Source: Nostoc sp. 106C
GTDB lineage: Bacteria > Cyanobacteriota > Cyanobacteriia > Cyanobacteriales > Nostocaceae
Reading direction: 5' to 3'
DNA: 64,000 bases
NCBI RefSeq assembly: GCF_002154725.1
Contig: NZ_MTAW01000179.1
Coordinates: forward strand, 56,190-120,189
Position 1 is the first letter of the stretch. Each line of letters starts with the position of its first letter. The notes under the pieces are model-generated. The model was not told where the DNA came from and made no database searches. It saw nothing but the letters and a program-made list of their open reading frames with translations. The translations under genes were made by a program, and so were the position numbers. Below are positions 18,908-27,911 of the stretch, piece after piece.

Positions 18908-19606
18908 TCAAACTGCCAAAAACCTTTGAATCACATCCTGACTGAGTTCGTTGGTTGAACCAGAGGCAACAATACCGCCTTTTTGCATGGCGTAATAGTA
19001 ATCAGCTTGACGAACGAAGTGCAAGTGTTGCTCAACTAATAAAACAGAAATGCCTGTGGTTTCAACAATGCGACGGACTGCGGCTTCAATTTCCCAGATG
19101 ATTGAGGGTTGAATACCTTCGGTGGGTTCATCTAGTACGAGTAATTGAGGTTGTCCCATTAAAGCACGAGCGATCGCCAGTTGTTGTTGCTGTCCACCAC
19201 TCAAATCACCGCCCATTCGCGAAAGCATTGTTTTCAACACAGGAAATAAGCTAAAAATTTCCTCGGAAATTCCGGCTTTTTGTGCCTGTTTCTGTCTAGC
19301 TTCTAACCCCAACAGCAGATTTTCTTTAACTGTCAAACGGGGGATGATTTCTCGTCCTTGGGGAACATAACCAATTCCCATTTTTGCCCTTTGATCTGGA
19401 GATTTAGAGTTGATTAATATCCCAGCAAAGTTAATTGTGCCGCTGCGGGGTTTAAGTAAACCCATAATTGTTTTAAGCAGAGTTGTTTTACCTACACCAT
19501 TGCGTCCAATTAAGCAGACCATTTGCCCAGATGGTACGCTCAAATCTACGTTGCGGAGAATATGGCTTTCACCGTAGTAAACGTTAAGGTCAGAAATTGT
19601 GAGCAT
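18908..19606 (-). CDS. urtE: Urea ABC transporter ATP-binding protein UrtE
   Basis: LivF-like ATPase, 232 residues. Walker A GRNGVGKTTLLKT, Q-loop region IGYVPQGREIIPRLTVKENL, signature LSGGQQQQLAIARAL, Walker B LLVLDEPTEGIQPSII and switch LVEQHLHF. The GIQPSII sequence after Walker B is characteristic of UrtE within the branched-chain amino acid transporter-like family. It is the last gene of urtABCDE, 14 bases after urtD. With UrtD it powers uptake of urea at low concentration. Confidence 0.95.
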   Translation of the reverse strand: MLTISDLNVYYGESHILRNVDLSVPSGQMVCLIGRNGVGKTTLLKTIMGLLKPRSGTINFAGILINSKSPDQRAKMGIGYVPQGREIIPRLTVKENLLLGLEARQKQAQKAGISEEIFSLFPVLKTMLSRMGGDLSGGQQQQLAIARALMGQPQLLVLDEPTEGIQPSIIWEIEAAVRRIVETTGISVLLVEQHLHFVRQADYYYAMQKGGIVASGSTNELSQDVIQRFLAV

Positions 19607-19620
19607 TGATTTTTTACGAT

Positions 19621-20367
19621 TTATTCCTGTTGTTGTCCCAGATATACTTCAATGACGCGGGAGTCATTTTGGACTTCTGCAAAACTACCTTCGCACAGTA
19701 CCGAACCTTCATGTAAAACTGTTACTTTCCGGGCAATTTGTTGCACAAATTCCATATCATGTTCAATAACTAAAATTGAATGATTCTGAGCTAGTGTTAA
19801 AAGCAGTTCGCCGATATTATAAGTTTCTTCATCTGTTAAACCCGCCACTGGTTCATCAACAAGTAATAAATCAGGAGACTGTGCTACTAACATTCCAATT
19901 TCTAAACGTTGTTTTTCTCCGTGGGATAACAAAGCTGCGGGAATGTCTGCTTTAGAAGTTAAACCGATAGTTTCTAATAAGCCTTTAATACTATTGCTTT
20001 CCGTAGCATGAGAACGTCCAAACAAAGTAGAAAAAACATTTTTATTGTGGTTGCTGGTAATTTCTAGATTTTCTCGGGGCGTTAAGTTTAGAAAAACTCT
20101 GGGTGTTTGAAACTTGCGGCCAATTCCCAACCGCGCAATTTGATGCTCAGGTAAAGAACGTAAGTTTTTTCCTTTAAATAGGACTCGCCCCACAGTTGGT
20201 TGCACTTTCCCGGTAATCACATCAAGAAACGTGGTCTTTCCAGCACCGTTGGGGCCAATTACCACCCGCAACTCACCAACTTCCATACTAAATTTCAGTT
20301 GATTGAGAGCCTTAAAACCATCAAAACTAACAGTTACGTTTTCAGTTTCCAATATTTTGGCGTTCAT
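19621..20367 (-). CDS. urtD: Urea ABC transporter ATP-binding protein UrtD
   Basis: LivG-like ATPase, 248 residues. Walker A GPNGAGKTTFLDVITGK, GIGRKFQTPRVFLNLTPREN in the Q-loop region, LLSHGEKQRLEIGM as signature (LSHGE rather than LSGGQ, usual for this subfamily), Walker B LLLVDEPVAGLTDEET and switch LVIEHDMEFV. It starts inside the 3' end of urtC (26-base overlap), indicating translational coupling. It partners with UrtE. Confidence 0.95.
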   Translation of the reverse strand: MNAKILETENVTVSFDGFKALNQLKFSMEVGELRVVIGPNGAGKTTFLDVITGKVQPTVGRVLFKGKNLRSLPEHQIARLGIGRKFQTPRVFLNLTPRENLEITSNHNKNVFSTLFGRSHATESNSIKGLLETIGLTSKADIPAALLSHGEKQRLEIGMLVAQSPDLLLVDEPVAGLTDEETYNIGELLLTLAQNHSILVIEHDMEFVQQIARKVTVLHEGSVLCEGSFAEVQNDSRVIEVYLGQQQE

Positions 20368-21463
20368 GTTCTACTTCGGCATCTTCTTCTAAACTGGGAT
20401 ATGTAGAAATTGGTTGAGGGCGGTTGAAAATAGGAATGTTTTGATGACGTAACCATCCCACTATGCCATCAGGAAGCACTGTCACGACTATTAACAATAA
20501 TGCTCCTTGGAAAAATAGCCAGATTTCGGCAAATTGTTCGCTTAAAAAAGCACGAGCGTAATTAACTAACAAAGCTCCAACAATCGCCCCGATTAATGTC
20601 CCTCGTCCGCCTACAGCTACCCAAATCACCATTTCAATCGAAAAAGCAATATCCATTGATCTAGGTGATACAGAACCACTTTGCAGGGTATAGAATGCTC
20701 CTGCTATGCCTGCGATCGCACCAGAAACTGCAAAGACCACTACTTTAAAATCTGTAGGGTCGTATCCAGAAAATCTTACCCGGCTTTCATCATCACGAAT
20801 AGCTATCAATAATCTGCCAAAGCGTCCGCTTGTTAACCAGCGACAAATTCCGTATGTGGCTGCAAGCAACAATACTGTCAGGATATAGAAAACGAATTGC
20901 GTTTTGGCATCACTGACTGTTGCACCAAACAAAGTTGTGAAATCTATCAGTCCATTTGTACCGTTGAAAAGTTGTTGTTGACCGTTAAAAAAGTTAAAAA
21001 ATACAATAATTGCAGCTTGAGTCAAAATAGAAAAATAAACTCCCTTGAGGCGATTGCGAAATACTAAATATCCTAATAAGCCAGCTAGTAAAGCTGGAAT
21101 CATGAACACAGCAACTATAGCTACAGGAAAAGAATAGAAAGGTTGCCAAAACCAAGGTAATTCCGTAATTCCATAAAGCCCCATAAAATCAGGTAACTCG
21201 CCAGGGGGGACTTGCAGCTTCAAGTACATAGCGATCGCATATCCACCCAAGCCAAAGAAAATGCCATGTCCCAAACTGAGTAACCCAGTGTAACCCCAAA
21301 TCAAATCAATACCCAAAGCCACAATAGCCAGCGACAAAAATCTGCCCAACAAATTCAGCCGAAACTGTGTAAGTACTACTGGCATAATCAATATGAGGAT
21401 AAGTGCGATCGCCACCACCACCCCAAATTCAATTAATATTAACCTTCCTCCCTTCCTTCTCAT
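20342..21463 (-). CDS. urtC: Urea ABC transporter permease UrtC
   Basis: LivM-like inner-membrane permease, 373 residues, about ten hydrophobic segments. Family marks are GYTGLLSLGHGIFFGLGGYAIAMYL near residue 60, the ATPase-coupling loop LTSGRFGRLLIAIRDDESRVRFSGYD, and GRGTLIGAIVGALLVNYA. It follows urtB by 18 bases and overlaps urtD by 26. It forms the membrane channel with UrtB. Confidence 0.95.
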   Translation of the reverse strand: MRRKGGRLILIEFGVVVAIALILILIMPVVLTQFRLNLLGRFLSLAIVALGIDLIWGYTGLLSLGHGIFFGLGGYAIAMYLKLQVPPGELPDFMGLYGITELPWFWQPFYSFPVAIVAVFMIPALLAGLLGYLVFRNRLKGVYFSILTQAAIIVFFNFFNGQQQLFNGTNGLIDFTTLFGATVSDAKTQFVFYILTVLLLAATYGICRWLTSGRFGRLLIAIRDDESRVRFSGYDPTDFKVVVFAVSGAIAGIAGAFYTLQSGSVSPRSMDIAFSIEMVIWVAVGGRGTLIGAIVGALLVNYARAFLSEQFAEIWLFFQGALLLIVVTVLPDGIVGWLRHQNIPIFNRPQPISTYPSLEEDAEVEHERQNIGN

Positions 21464-21481
21464 TCTCTGCGCCTCTATGGT

Positions 21482-22642
21482 TTAAACATCAACAGTACGA
21501 CCTTTTTGCGGAAAAATTCCTGCAGGCTTCCACTGTAAAAACACAATAATCAGCACAAATACCATCACCTTAGCCATACTTGCTGTAGCAAAAAAAGTAA
21601 AGAAATTTGCTAAAGGTTTGACATGAGTAAATAACGAAGTCAGAGTACCAGAACCAATTAAAAAGTTAGCTGTACCAATTGCCAAGGCAGATACAATCGT
21701 ACCTAATAAATTGCCTACACCACCGACAACAACCACCATAAAAGTGTCGATAATATAGTTTTGCCCGGTATTGGGGCCTACGGAACCTAGTAAACTAATG
21801 GCACATCCAGCCACACCAGCTAAACCAGAACCCAATGCAAAAGTGATGGCGTCAACTTTTTGAGTTGGAATCCCTAAACAAGCACTCATACTACGGTTTT
21901 GCGTAACCGCCCGAATTCTTAATCCCCAGTTAGAATGTTGTAAAAATAAGTAAATTCCTGCTACGCAGATTATTGTCAAACCAATAATAAATAACCTAGC
22001 AAATGGTAATTGCACACCACCTAGAGATATTCCATCCTGTAACCAACTAGGCGCTGTGACATCCACATTCTGAGCACCAAACCAAGGTTGATTCACTGCT
22101 TGCTGATAGGTTTGACTCAATAAGTTGCAAATTGATACTGTCATTAAGAATGATAGCAATAATATTACTGCTATAACCCAATTACGAATTCTCTCCAGAT
22201 TTGTGCGAGAATTTAAAATCCATAAACTTCCAAAAAATAACACAGAAAATAAGACTATTCCAATTACCAAAACCCAATTGACGCTACGGACAAACTGCTG
22301 AAAAATCAAACTTACTCCCCAAGTTGCTAGTAGAGTTTCTAGAGGGCGTCCATAAAGATAACGAATCACGCCTCTTTCGAGAATTAAGCCCACAGCCGCC
22401 GTGAAAATAAAAGCGATTATTAAAGCTAAAAAAATATAAATTTCAAACCACAGTCCGCCCAATTGTTTGCAACCATTTTGGACAACAAATGTTGCATAAG
22501 CGCCAAACATCATTAATTCACCATGCGCCATATTAATAACGCCCATTAAGCCAAATATAATGGCTAGCCCTAACGCTGCTATTAATAATACAGCGCCAAT
22601 GCTGATACCATTAAATACAGCCTCTAAGAAAACTGTTAACAC
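21482..22642 (-). CDS. urtB: Urea ABC transporter permease UrtB
   Basis: LivH-like permease, 386 residues. It opens with NGISIGAVLLIAALGLAIIFGLMGVINMAHGELMMFGAYAT, which as a whole is diagnostic of the family. Further on come LYGRPLETLLATWGVSLIFQQ, RAVTQNRSMSACLGIPTQKVD (coupling loop) and VVVVGGVGNLLGTIVSALAIG. The protein is longer than LivH because of a roughly 60-residue stretch with an extra hydrophobic segment and QTYQQAVNQPWFGAQN before the second half, usual for cyanobacterial UrtB. It is separated from urtA by 228 bases with a hairpin. Confidence 0.95.
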   Translation of the reverse strand: MLTVFLEAVFNGISIGAVLLIAALGLAIIFGLMGVINMAHGELMMFGAYATFVVQNGCKQLGGLWFEIYIFLALIIAFIFTAAVGLILERGVIRYLYGRPLETLLATWGVSLIFQQFVRSVNWVLVIGIVLFSVLFFGSLWILNSRTNLERIRNWVIAVILLLSFLMTVSICNLLSQTYQQAVNQPWFGAQNVDVTAPSWLQDGISLGGVQLPFARLFIIGLTIICVAGIYLFLQHSNWGLRIRAVTQNRSMSACLGIPTQKVDAITFALGSGLAGVAGCAISLLGSVGPNTGQNYIIDTFMVVVVGGVGNLLGTIVSALAIGTANFLIGSGTLTSLFTHVKPLANFFTFFATASMAKVMVFVLIIVFLQWKPAGIFPQKGRTVDV

Positions 22643-22745
22643 TTCTTTTTCTCCCAGAAATCTCAGTTTATTATTAGTTAAATTTCAAGAGATTGAATAT
22701 GATATTTTACGACTTAAATTACTAAATTAACGTACTAAGATAAAT

Positions 22746-22773
22746 GGTGCGTTGCGCTTCGCTATAACGCACC
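22746..22773. repeat. Hairpin-forming repeat between urtA and urtB
   Basis: GGTGCGTT...AACGCACC stem enclosing GCG-CTT-CGC, followed towards urtB by T/A-rich sequence. Elements of this GGTGCGTTGCGCTTCGC type are scattered in cyanobacterial genomes. Lying inside the urt operon it could attenuate transcription or stabilise the urtA 3' end, giving more binding protein than permease (inference). Confidence 0.6.
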
Positions 22774-22825
22774 CTACTAAGAAACCTATGAATACTTTTT
22801 GTCCCAATAAATCTCAACAAAATTC

Positions 22826-22862
22826 GTAATTGTAATTAATTACGAATTACGAATTACGAATT
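22826..22862. repeat. Short tandem repeat of the unit ACGAATT(A)
   Basis: At least three copies of TACGAATTACGAATTACGAA follow TAATTAATTACG just behind the urtA stop codon. It is simple-sequence DNA of the kind often seen between genes in Nostoc-type genomes; no function is evident. Confidence 0.55.
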
Positions 22863-22870
22863 AATTTTAC

Positions 22871-24187
22871 TTAGACTTTTTTGTACTTACCACCTTTAGC
22901 TGGATCTGACCAATCACAAGCAAAACCCTTAGTCTCTTTCACAAACTGATTCCAAGGAACTGGCTCAACTGGTACAGGAGTAGCATAGACAATATCAAAC
23001 AAACCATCTTGCCTTACTTGACCAATTCGCACAACTTTGGATAGGTGATGATTGGTATTAACTGTCACTTTTCCTTCAGGTGCATCTATGGTTTGATTGT
23101 ATGCCGCAGCACGCACTTTAGCTAAGTCGGTAGTACCAGCTTTTTCCACTGCTTGCTTCCATAAATAAACTGCGATATATGCTGCTTCCATTGGGTCATT
23201 GGTTACGCGCTCTGCGCCATACTCTTTCTTAAAAGATTCGACAAACTTTTTATTAGCAGGTGTGTCTACTGTTTGGAAATAGTTCCAAGCCGCATAGTGC
23301 CCTTTGAGATACTCTACACCAATTGCTTTGACTTCTTCTTCGGCAATACTTACAGACATAGAAGGATATTTTTCTGGGGTCAAACCAGCCCCTTTCAATT
23401 GTTTGAAGAAAGCAACATTACTATCACCATTCAACGTATTGTAAATCACACCACCGTTAGGCAAAGCTTGCTTAATTTTAGTGATAATAGGTGTCACTTC
23501 TGTGCTACCTAATGGTAAGTAATCTTCACCAACTGTTGTCCCGCCTAAAGCTTCTAATTGAGCTTTAATAATATTGTTAGCAGTACGGGGGAAAACGTAG
23601 TCAGAGCCTACTAAAAAGAATTTTTTACCCTTATTTTTCAACAACCAATCAACAGATGGTTCTATTTGTTGATTTGGCGCAGCACCAGTGTAGAAAATGT
23701 TTTTAGAACATTCTTGGCCTTCATACTGCACTGGATACCAAAGCATATGGTCTTTACTCTCGAAGACTGGCTTAACATTCTTGCGACTTGCAGAAGTCCA
23801 ACAACCAAAAACTACAGCCACCTTATCTTGATCAATTAGTTTGGTTGCTTTTTCTCTAAAGGTATCCCAGTTAGAAGCACCATCTTCAACAACTGCTTCA
23901 ATTTGTTTACCCAAAACACCACCAGTAGCGTTAATTTCTTTGATTGCTAATTTTTCAGCATCCACAACGCTTTTTTCACTAATAGACATTGTGCCACTGA
24001 GTGAATGTAAAATACCTATTTTAATAGTGTTACCACTAGCAGCAGCAACAGGAGAAGCATTGCCAGAGACAGCTGGACTGTTCGTCGCGGTTGGGGAATT
24101 ATTAACGCAAGCTTTGAGAAAAATGCTGCTGCCGATAGTTACAGAACTGTAAATCAAAAACCTACGTCGGTTAAAATGTCTACTCAT
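22871..24187 (-). CDS. urtA: Urea ABC transporter substrate-binding protein UrtA, Tat-type lipoprotein
   Basis: Periplasmic urea-binding protein, 438 residues. The N-terminus combines a twin-arginine motif ([10 protein letters not shown]) with a lipobox ending at Cys27 (FLKAC), so it is probably exported folded and lipid-anchored. The mature part matches Urt[65 protein letters not shown] and [10 protein letters not shown]. First gene of the operon. In cyanobacteria urt operons are activated by NtcA under nitrogen limitation (established); I see only a loose site upstream. Confidence 0.95.
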   Translation of the reverse strand: MSRHFNRRRFLIYSSVTIGSSIFLKACVNNSPTATNSPAVSGNASPVAAASGNTIKIGILHSLSGTMSISEKSVVDAEKLAIKEINATGGVLGKQIEAVVEDGASNWDTFREKATKLIDQDKVAVVFGCWTSASRKNVKPVFESKDHMLWYPVQYEGQECSKNIFYTGAAPNQQIEPSVDWLLKNKGKKFFLVGSDYVFPRTANNIIKAQLEALGGTTVGEDYLPLGSTEVTPIITKIKQALPNGGVIYNTLNGDSNVAFFKQLKGAGLTPEKYPSMSVSIAEEEVKAIGVEYLKGHYAAWNYFQTVDTPANKKFVESFKKEYGAERVTNDPMEAAYIAVYLWKQAVEKAGTTDLAKVRAAAYNQTIDAPEGKVTVNTNHHLSKVVRIGQVRQDGLFDIVYATPVPVEPVPWNQFVKETKGFACDWSDPAKGGKYKKV

Positions 24188-24687
24188 ATCTTGATTAATT
24201 TTCCCTCAATAAATCAGCTAACTCGTAGAAAGCTTACAAGATCAACCTTTAAATTGTGATATTAGTTTGATAGGTTACTATTAAAAAGTTAATTTTTATA
24301 CAAAATGTTTATTTTATACAATCAGATATCAATTTGATTTGGTTAAAGTTAATAAAATTTTATACTTTTAAAGTCTTGCTCCACTGTTAAAGAGATACTT
24401 AGGCAACTATTTTACAATAACAATATCATCATGCCTGCACAAAAAATCAGAGCCAGAAACAGTATTCCAGCCAGGTAATTCGCGTCCCCGTTCCCTTAAA
24501 AGAGGCTGTATGGCACTTAGCTCGATTGCATAGACTCTGACTGCCAACCGAGGTAATGTGAGAAATACAATATTTTTTGTGTCACTTAACACTTTAATAT
24601 TGATGATGTACGTATGAAATTTTGGGACTTTACTCATCATTAATGCGATCAACCACTAGTGAACAAAGTAATGACAAATGATCAACT
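24188..24687. promoter_or_regulatory. Divergent region between urtA and the sensor kinase gene
   Basis: 500 AT-rich bases, with TTTTTATACAAAATG and TTTTATACAATC as a near-repeat around 24294-24320. Promoters of both genes should lie here. An 81-codon minus-strand frame (24407-24652) shows no recognisable protein features. Confidence 0.4.
24265..24278 (-). promoter_or_regulatory. Weak candidate NtcA site upstream of urtA
   Basis: On the minus strand GTAACCTATCAAAC fits the relaxed GT-N10-AC form but not the full GTA-N8-TAC consensus. No convincing TAnnnT box lies at the expected distance. I record it because NtcA control of urt is expected, and this is the only relaxed match I saw in the 24188-24330 stretch. 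Confidence 0.2.
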
Positions 24688-25959
24688 ATGTTCGCATTTG
24701 CTCGTAGCCGTCGTAACCTTACTTACTTATTTGCACTGTCGATGGGGAGTATCCTCATTATCTTTGCTGCCATAGCTTATTACTTGGGAACTGAAAACCA
24801 GCTTCAGGTTTTTGATGAAGAACTTTATTCAACCAGCAAAGCAATTACAGCAAATGCACAGCATCGTCTCTACAGAGAACGATGGCAGGTGAATAAAGAT
24901 AATATTCCGATTCTTGGTGATGCGCTACCTTTAAATGGCAAATTGGTATATGTCCGCTGGTTCAATCCCCAAAGAAAATTAGTGAAATCTAGTGGCGAAA
25001 ATATCTCCAAAAAATTAACTTTTGTTGCTGGTTTTCAAACTATTCAAATTAATGACATTAGTAAAACCTGGCTCCGAGAGTTAACGTTACCAGTTATCCA
25101 AAATAATGTTGTCATCGGCTATTTACAGATTGCTGCACCTCTGACACCTTTGCGTAAAAGCTTAAATAGAAGCAGGTTATTTTTAACAATAGGCGTACCC
25201 GTAACTTTAGGTTTAATTGGGATTACTGGTTGGTTTTTGGGTGGACTTGCTATGCAACCAACTCGTCGCGCTTATGAGCAACTACAGCGCTTTACTGCTG
25301 ATGCTTCTCATGAGTTACGTGCTCCTGTGGCTGCGGTTTTGAGCAATGCACAAGTTGCATTAATGCCGCCAGAAGATGAATCAGAGCAGCGTTTTCGCCT
25401 AGAAAATATCGAGGAGATAGCGAAATCAATGAGTACTCTGATTAGCAATTTGCTGTTTCTAGCTCGTCATGAGGGGCCTTTAGATCCTACCGAACTCAAG
25501 AGCATTGACCTTGTAGAACTACTGCGATCGCTCTTTGAATCATACCAATCACAAGCAGCTTCCCAAAATCTTAATTTTACGCCTTATCTCCCCCAGCAGC
25601 CTCTGTACTTGAAAGCAGATGCAGAATTGTTAAAACAGGCTTTTGTTAACTTGCTCGCCAATGCCTGCAAATATACCCCAGCCGGAGGGACAGTTAAGCT
25701 ACGACTATTTCAACGTGGTCATCGAGCTGTTATCCAAGTAGAAGACAACGGCATTGGTATTCCATCGGAAGATTTACCTCATATATTTGAACGATTTTAT
25801 CGCGTGGGCAATGTGCGATCGCGTCAAACAGGAGGCTTTGGTTTAGGATTGGCGATTTCTCAGCAAATTATTCAAGCGCATCGAGGGCAAATTACAGCTA
25901 GCAGTGTACTTGGCCAAGGTTCAACCTTTGAAATCCAACTGCCCTCAGATAGGAATTAA
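24688..25959 (+). CDS. Sensor histidine kinase (orphan, two transmembrane helices)
   Basis: Membrane sensor, 423 residues: helix 1 (about 11-33), a periplasmic domain of about 130 residues with no recognised fold, helix 2 (about 164-188), only a short linker with no obvious HAMP, then the dimerisation/phosphoacceptor helix with H208 in FTADASHELRAPVAAV, and the ATPase domain (N-box NLLANACKY, G1 DNGIGIP, F-box FERFYR, G2 GGFGLGLAI). The layout resembles the cyanobacterial RppB/NrsS kinases. No response regulator is adjacent, so its partner is elsewhere. Divergent from the urt operon; a link to nitrogen is only positional. Confidence 0.9.
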   Translation: MFAFARSRRNLTYLFALSMGSILIIFAAIAYYLGTENQLQVFDEELYSTSKAITANAQHRLYRERWQVNKDNIPILGDALPLNGKLVYVRWFNPQRKLVKSSGENISKKLTFVAGFQTIQINDISKTWLRELTLPVIQNNVVIGYLQIAAPLTPLRKSLNRSRLFLTIGVPVTLGLIGITGWFLGGLAMQPTRRAYEQLQRFTADASHELRAPVAAVLSNAQVALMPPEDESEQRFRLENIEEIAKSMSTLISNLLFLARHEGPLDPTELKSIDLVELLRSLFESYQSQAASQNLNFTPYLPQQPLYLKADAELLKQAFVNLLANACKYTPAGGTVKLRLFQRGHRAVIQVEDNGIGIPSEDLPHIFERFYRVGNVRSRQTGGFGLGLAISQQIIQAHRGQITASSVLGQGSTFEIQLPSDRN

Positions 25960-25995
25960 ACTAGGAAATTTGATGAATTAATTTGCAGACAGTGA

Positions 25996-26589
25996 TTATT
26001 TGCCAATTGGGTAATCAGTTGCTGTTTTGATATAACTAACAGCCAAGGGTGTGAGTTGACTTTCGAGTTGGGTGACAAAAGCTCGATCAAATTCTGACCA
26101 AACTCGCTTGTTACCAAAGATAGCAGGCTGTAAAATTCCCCACAATTGATGATTTTGGCACAAGTGAGCATGAATTAACGCCCTATGTCCAAAGTTTTGG
26201 CGCTCAAATTCTTTATTAACAACTTCTGGACTGGCGGTTTCTATATCTTCGACATATACAGAAGGATCATTGCGGAGTGCAGCGGCAAATAAGGGATCTT
26301 CTTGGGGTAAAGACTCTGGATCTCGTCTCCAGTCCGAGTCTGTAATATCTGGTATTGCTTCATTTCGCCGCCAGCAATAAGCGACTTTAGCCCACTTATT
26401 TTGGGGATTTCGCAGATAGAGAAAACAGCGATCGCACTGTAATACTTCTCCAATTGCTGGCAGGATTGCAGTAAAAACAGCATCCGGATCGCTGTATCTG
26501 TCTAGAACATTTTGTACAGCTTCTGGCAGAACTAGGCTAGTCATCAAAAGGCAGGTAAATATCTTGGATATTTTCTCAATGCTCTGCAA
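25996..26589 (-). CDS. GAF-domain protein
   Basis: 197 residues, essentially one GAF domain: VLDRYSDPDAVFTAILPAIGEVLQCDRCFLYLR at the start, then AYCWRRNEAIPDI, an acid-rich loop, PSVYVEDIET and the closing strands ALIHAHLCQNHQLWGILQP and WSEFDRAFVTQLESQLTPLAVSYI. GAF domains bind small ligands or bilins; C54 in QCDRCFLYLR lies on a core strand, not at a phytochrome-type attachment site. There is no output domain, so it would act as a single-domain sensor. The ATG at 26544 is an alternative start that drops 15 residues. The 3' end is convergent with the sensor kinase, 36 bases apart. Confidence 0.8.
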   Translation of the reverse strand: MQSIEKISKIFTCLLMTSLVLPEAVQNVLDRYSDPDAVFTAILPAIGEVLQCDRCFLYLRNPQNKWAKVAYCWRRNEAIPDITDSDWRRDPESLPQEDPLFAAALRNDPSVYVEDIETASPEVVNKEFERQNFGHRALIHAHLCQNHQLWGILQPAIFGNKRVWSEFDRAFVTQLESQLTPLAVSYIKTATDYPIGK

Positions 26590-26677
26590 TCGAAAACATC
26601 ATCCTACCGATACAGATACTTGGTAGAGACGTTACACCTAACGTCTCTACTTGCTTACATAACACTGCAACGTCTAT

Positions 26678-27043
26678 TTAAGCTACTTCCAATGTTTCCA
26701 GATTGCTTTCCAACCCAGAGACTATCAGGCTAATTGTTTGTAGTATTGCTGCGCGATCGCCCCTCTGACACCTCTCAAACAAAAGATGGGCATCCAATTC
26801 CTCGTGGTTTGCTAAAGTTTCTAATATATTTTCTCTAGCGTTCAAGTTATTATTTGCGCAAGCAGAAAAAAGTAGCACTCCTGCCATAGTGTACATATCT
26901 AACATCGGCTCATCACTATCTTCGAGATGGACAACGTTAGGAAACTCAGATAGAGGGTGAAGGAATTGCTCAAAGGTTAATTGGATCATAGTTGTTGTTG
27001 AGTCGATACCTTGAATAAGTTCAAACCCCAGGTAATCAGGCAT
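26678..27043 (-). CDS. Hypothetical protein, about 121 residues
   Basis: Not recognised. From ATG 27043 the protein is MPDYLGFELIQGIDSTTTMIQL and onwards: acidic, mostly helical in the second half (ENILETLANHEELDAHLLFERCQRGDRAAILQTI), with no signal or membrane segment. The frame stays open up to 27229, but that extension is a Cys/Ile/Leu-rich string unlike the rest, so I place the start at 27043. It is on the same strand as the GAF gene with an 89-base gap downstream; they might share a transcript. Confidence 0.45.
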   Translation of the reverse strand: MPDYLGFELIQGIDSTTTMIQLTFEQFLHPLSEFPNVVHLEDSDEPMLDMYTMAGVLLFSACANNNLNARENILETLANHEELDAHLLFERCQRGDRAAILQTISLIVSGLESNLETLEVA

Positions 27044-27461
27044 TACGGTGATGTGCTGCGGTTCAGACCGAAAAATCAGACTTACCTTTGTTTCTAGAGC
27101 GAAATTCTTGATGCAGTTAACTCTAGTTTTAGTAACGGGGCAGAATGCAACTTGAAAATAGGGTAGGCAAATCAACGAGCAGATGTTGCAGAATAAGTAC
27201 AAGCATATATACTTAATACAAAGGGGCAAAAAACCATTAAATTTCTAAATAAAGGTGAGAAGCTAGCTACCAAAAAAGCAGCTAGCTTCTATGTGGTCTA
27301 CCGTTTCTTAGTCTTCAGCCGCTTACTGCTCCATTTCCCCATACTAGGCTTGTCATTTTTTTTTGTCAAGCTGTCATTTAAATATGACAGAAACAAATGT
27401 CTTGCATTTCCGTTTTCATGAGTGAAAATAAAGACAAGCATAATATTCAACATTTGGACTT
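27044..27461. promoter_or_regulatory. Regulatory spacer upstream of the RHH/PAS module
   Basis: 418 bases. The left half is a possible 5' extension of the hypothetical minus-strand gene. The right half holds a hairpin AGCTAGCT-type repeat near 27261-27290 and, at 27351-27402, the TGTCA operator cluster described separately. Confidence 0.4.
27351..27402 (+). promoter_or_regulatory. Operator-like TGTCA cluster with a 20-bp palindrome
   Basis: CTGTCATTTAAATATGACAG at 27371-27390 has seven-base arms (CTGTCAT/ATGACAG) around TTAAAT. Additional half-sites TGTCA occur at 27351 and 27364 on the same strand, and TGTC at 27399. The cluster ends 59 bases before the start of a ribbon-helix-helix gene. 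Such proteins typically bind short repeated half-sites and autoregulate, so this is the likely operator (inference). Confidence 0.6.
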
Positions 27462-27911
27462 ATGACTGACAGAAGGCGTTCTGATGATTACAAGCAAATT
27501 AGCGGCTATATCCCACTGGATTTAGCTTTAGAGTTTAAAAGCATCTGTGCTCGCTTAGGCATTTCCCAAAGCGACGCCATAGAAGAGATGACTCAGGAGT
27601 GGATAGCCAAAAAAACTGGTTCTCTCGCCAAAAAAACTCAAGCCCCAAAAACAATTGCCGATTTAGTACAAGCCAACATGGCAAAATTGAAACGCTGTGG
27701 CGTTAAAAACCTACAAGCGTTGGCAAAAGGTGAAGTTTTACCAACACCAGGAGACTTTGCCATCATTACATCGGCTTTAGCTATCCCAGAGGAGGAAAGA
27801 AAACAAATCTGGCAAGAAACGTTCAAAATTTCCGTGTATCACGATGCTAAGGGTGTAAAACTATATAAAGATTCTGGAGGTGTCAAAGAAGATGAGTGCG
27901 AGTATTCTTAG
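27462..27911 (+). CDS. Ribbon-helix-helix-like DNA-binding protein with a second helical domain
   Basis: 149 residues. The N-terminus (RRSDDYKQISGYIPLDLALEFKSICARLGISQSDAIEEMTQEWI overall) has the strand-helix-helix layout of RHH repressors or antitoxins: a short polar strand KQISGYIPL, then two helices. After a Lys-rich linker (about 48-60) comes a helical part (TIADLVQANMAKLKRCGVKNLQALAKGEVLPT) that could be a lambda-repressor-like helix-turn-helix. The function is inferred, not recognised. Its 3' end overlaps the next gene by about 20 bases, and a TGTCA palindrome lies upstream. It probably encodes the autoregulator of this two-gene unit. Confidence 0.7.
   Translation: MTDRRRSDDYKQISGYIPLDLALEFKSICARLGISQSDAIEEMTQEWIAKKTGSLAKKTQAPKTIADLVQANMAKLKRCGVKNLQALAKGEVLPTPGDFAIITSALAIPEEERKQIWQETFKISVYHDAKGVKLYKDSGGVKEDECEYS

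Noticed and set aside
24216..24228. GTA-N7-TAC near urtA as an NtcA site
   Set aside because: The spacer is seven instead of eight bases, which NtcA does not normally accept.
24407..24652. 81-codon minus-strand frame between urtA and the kinase
   Set aside because: No ribosome site, no recognisable domain and placement in a promoter region.
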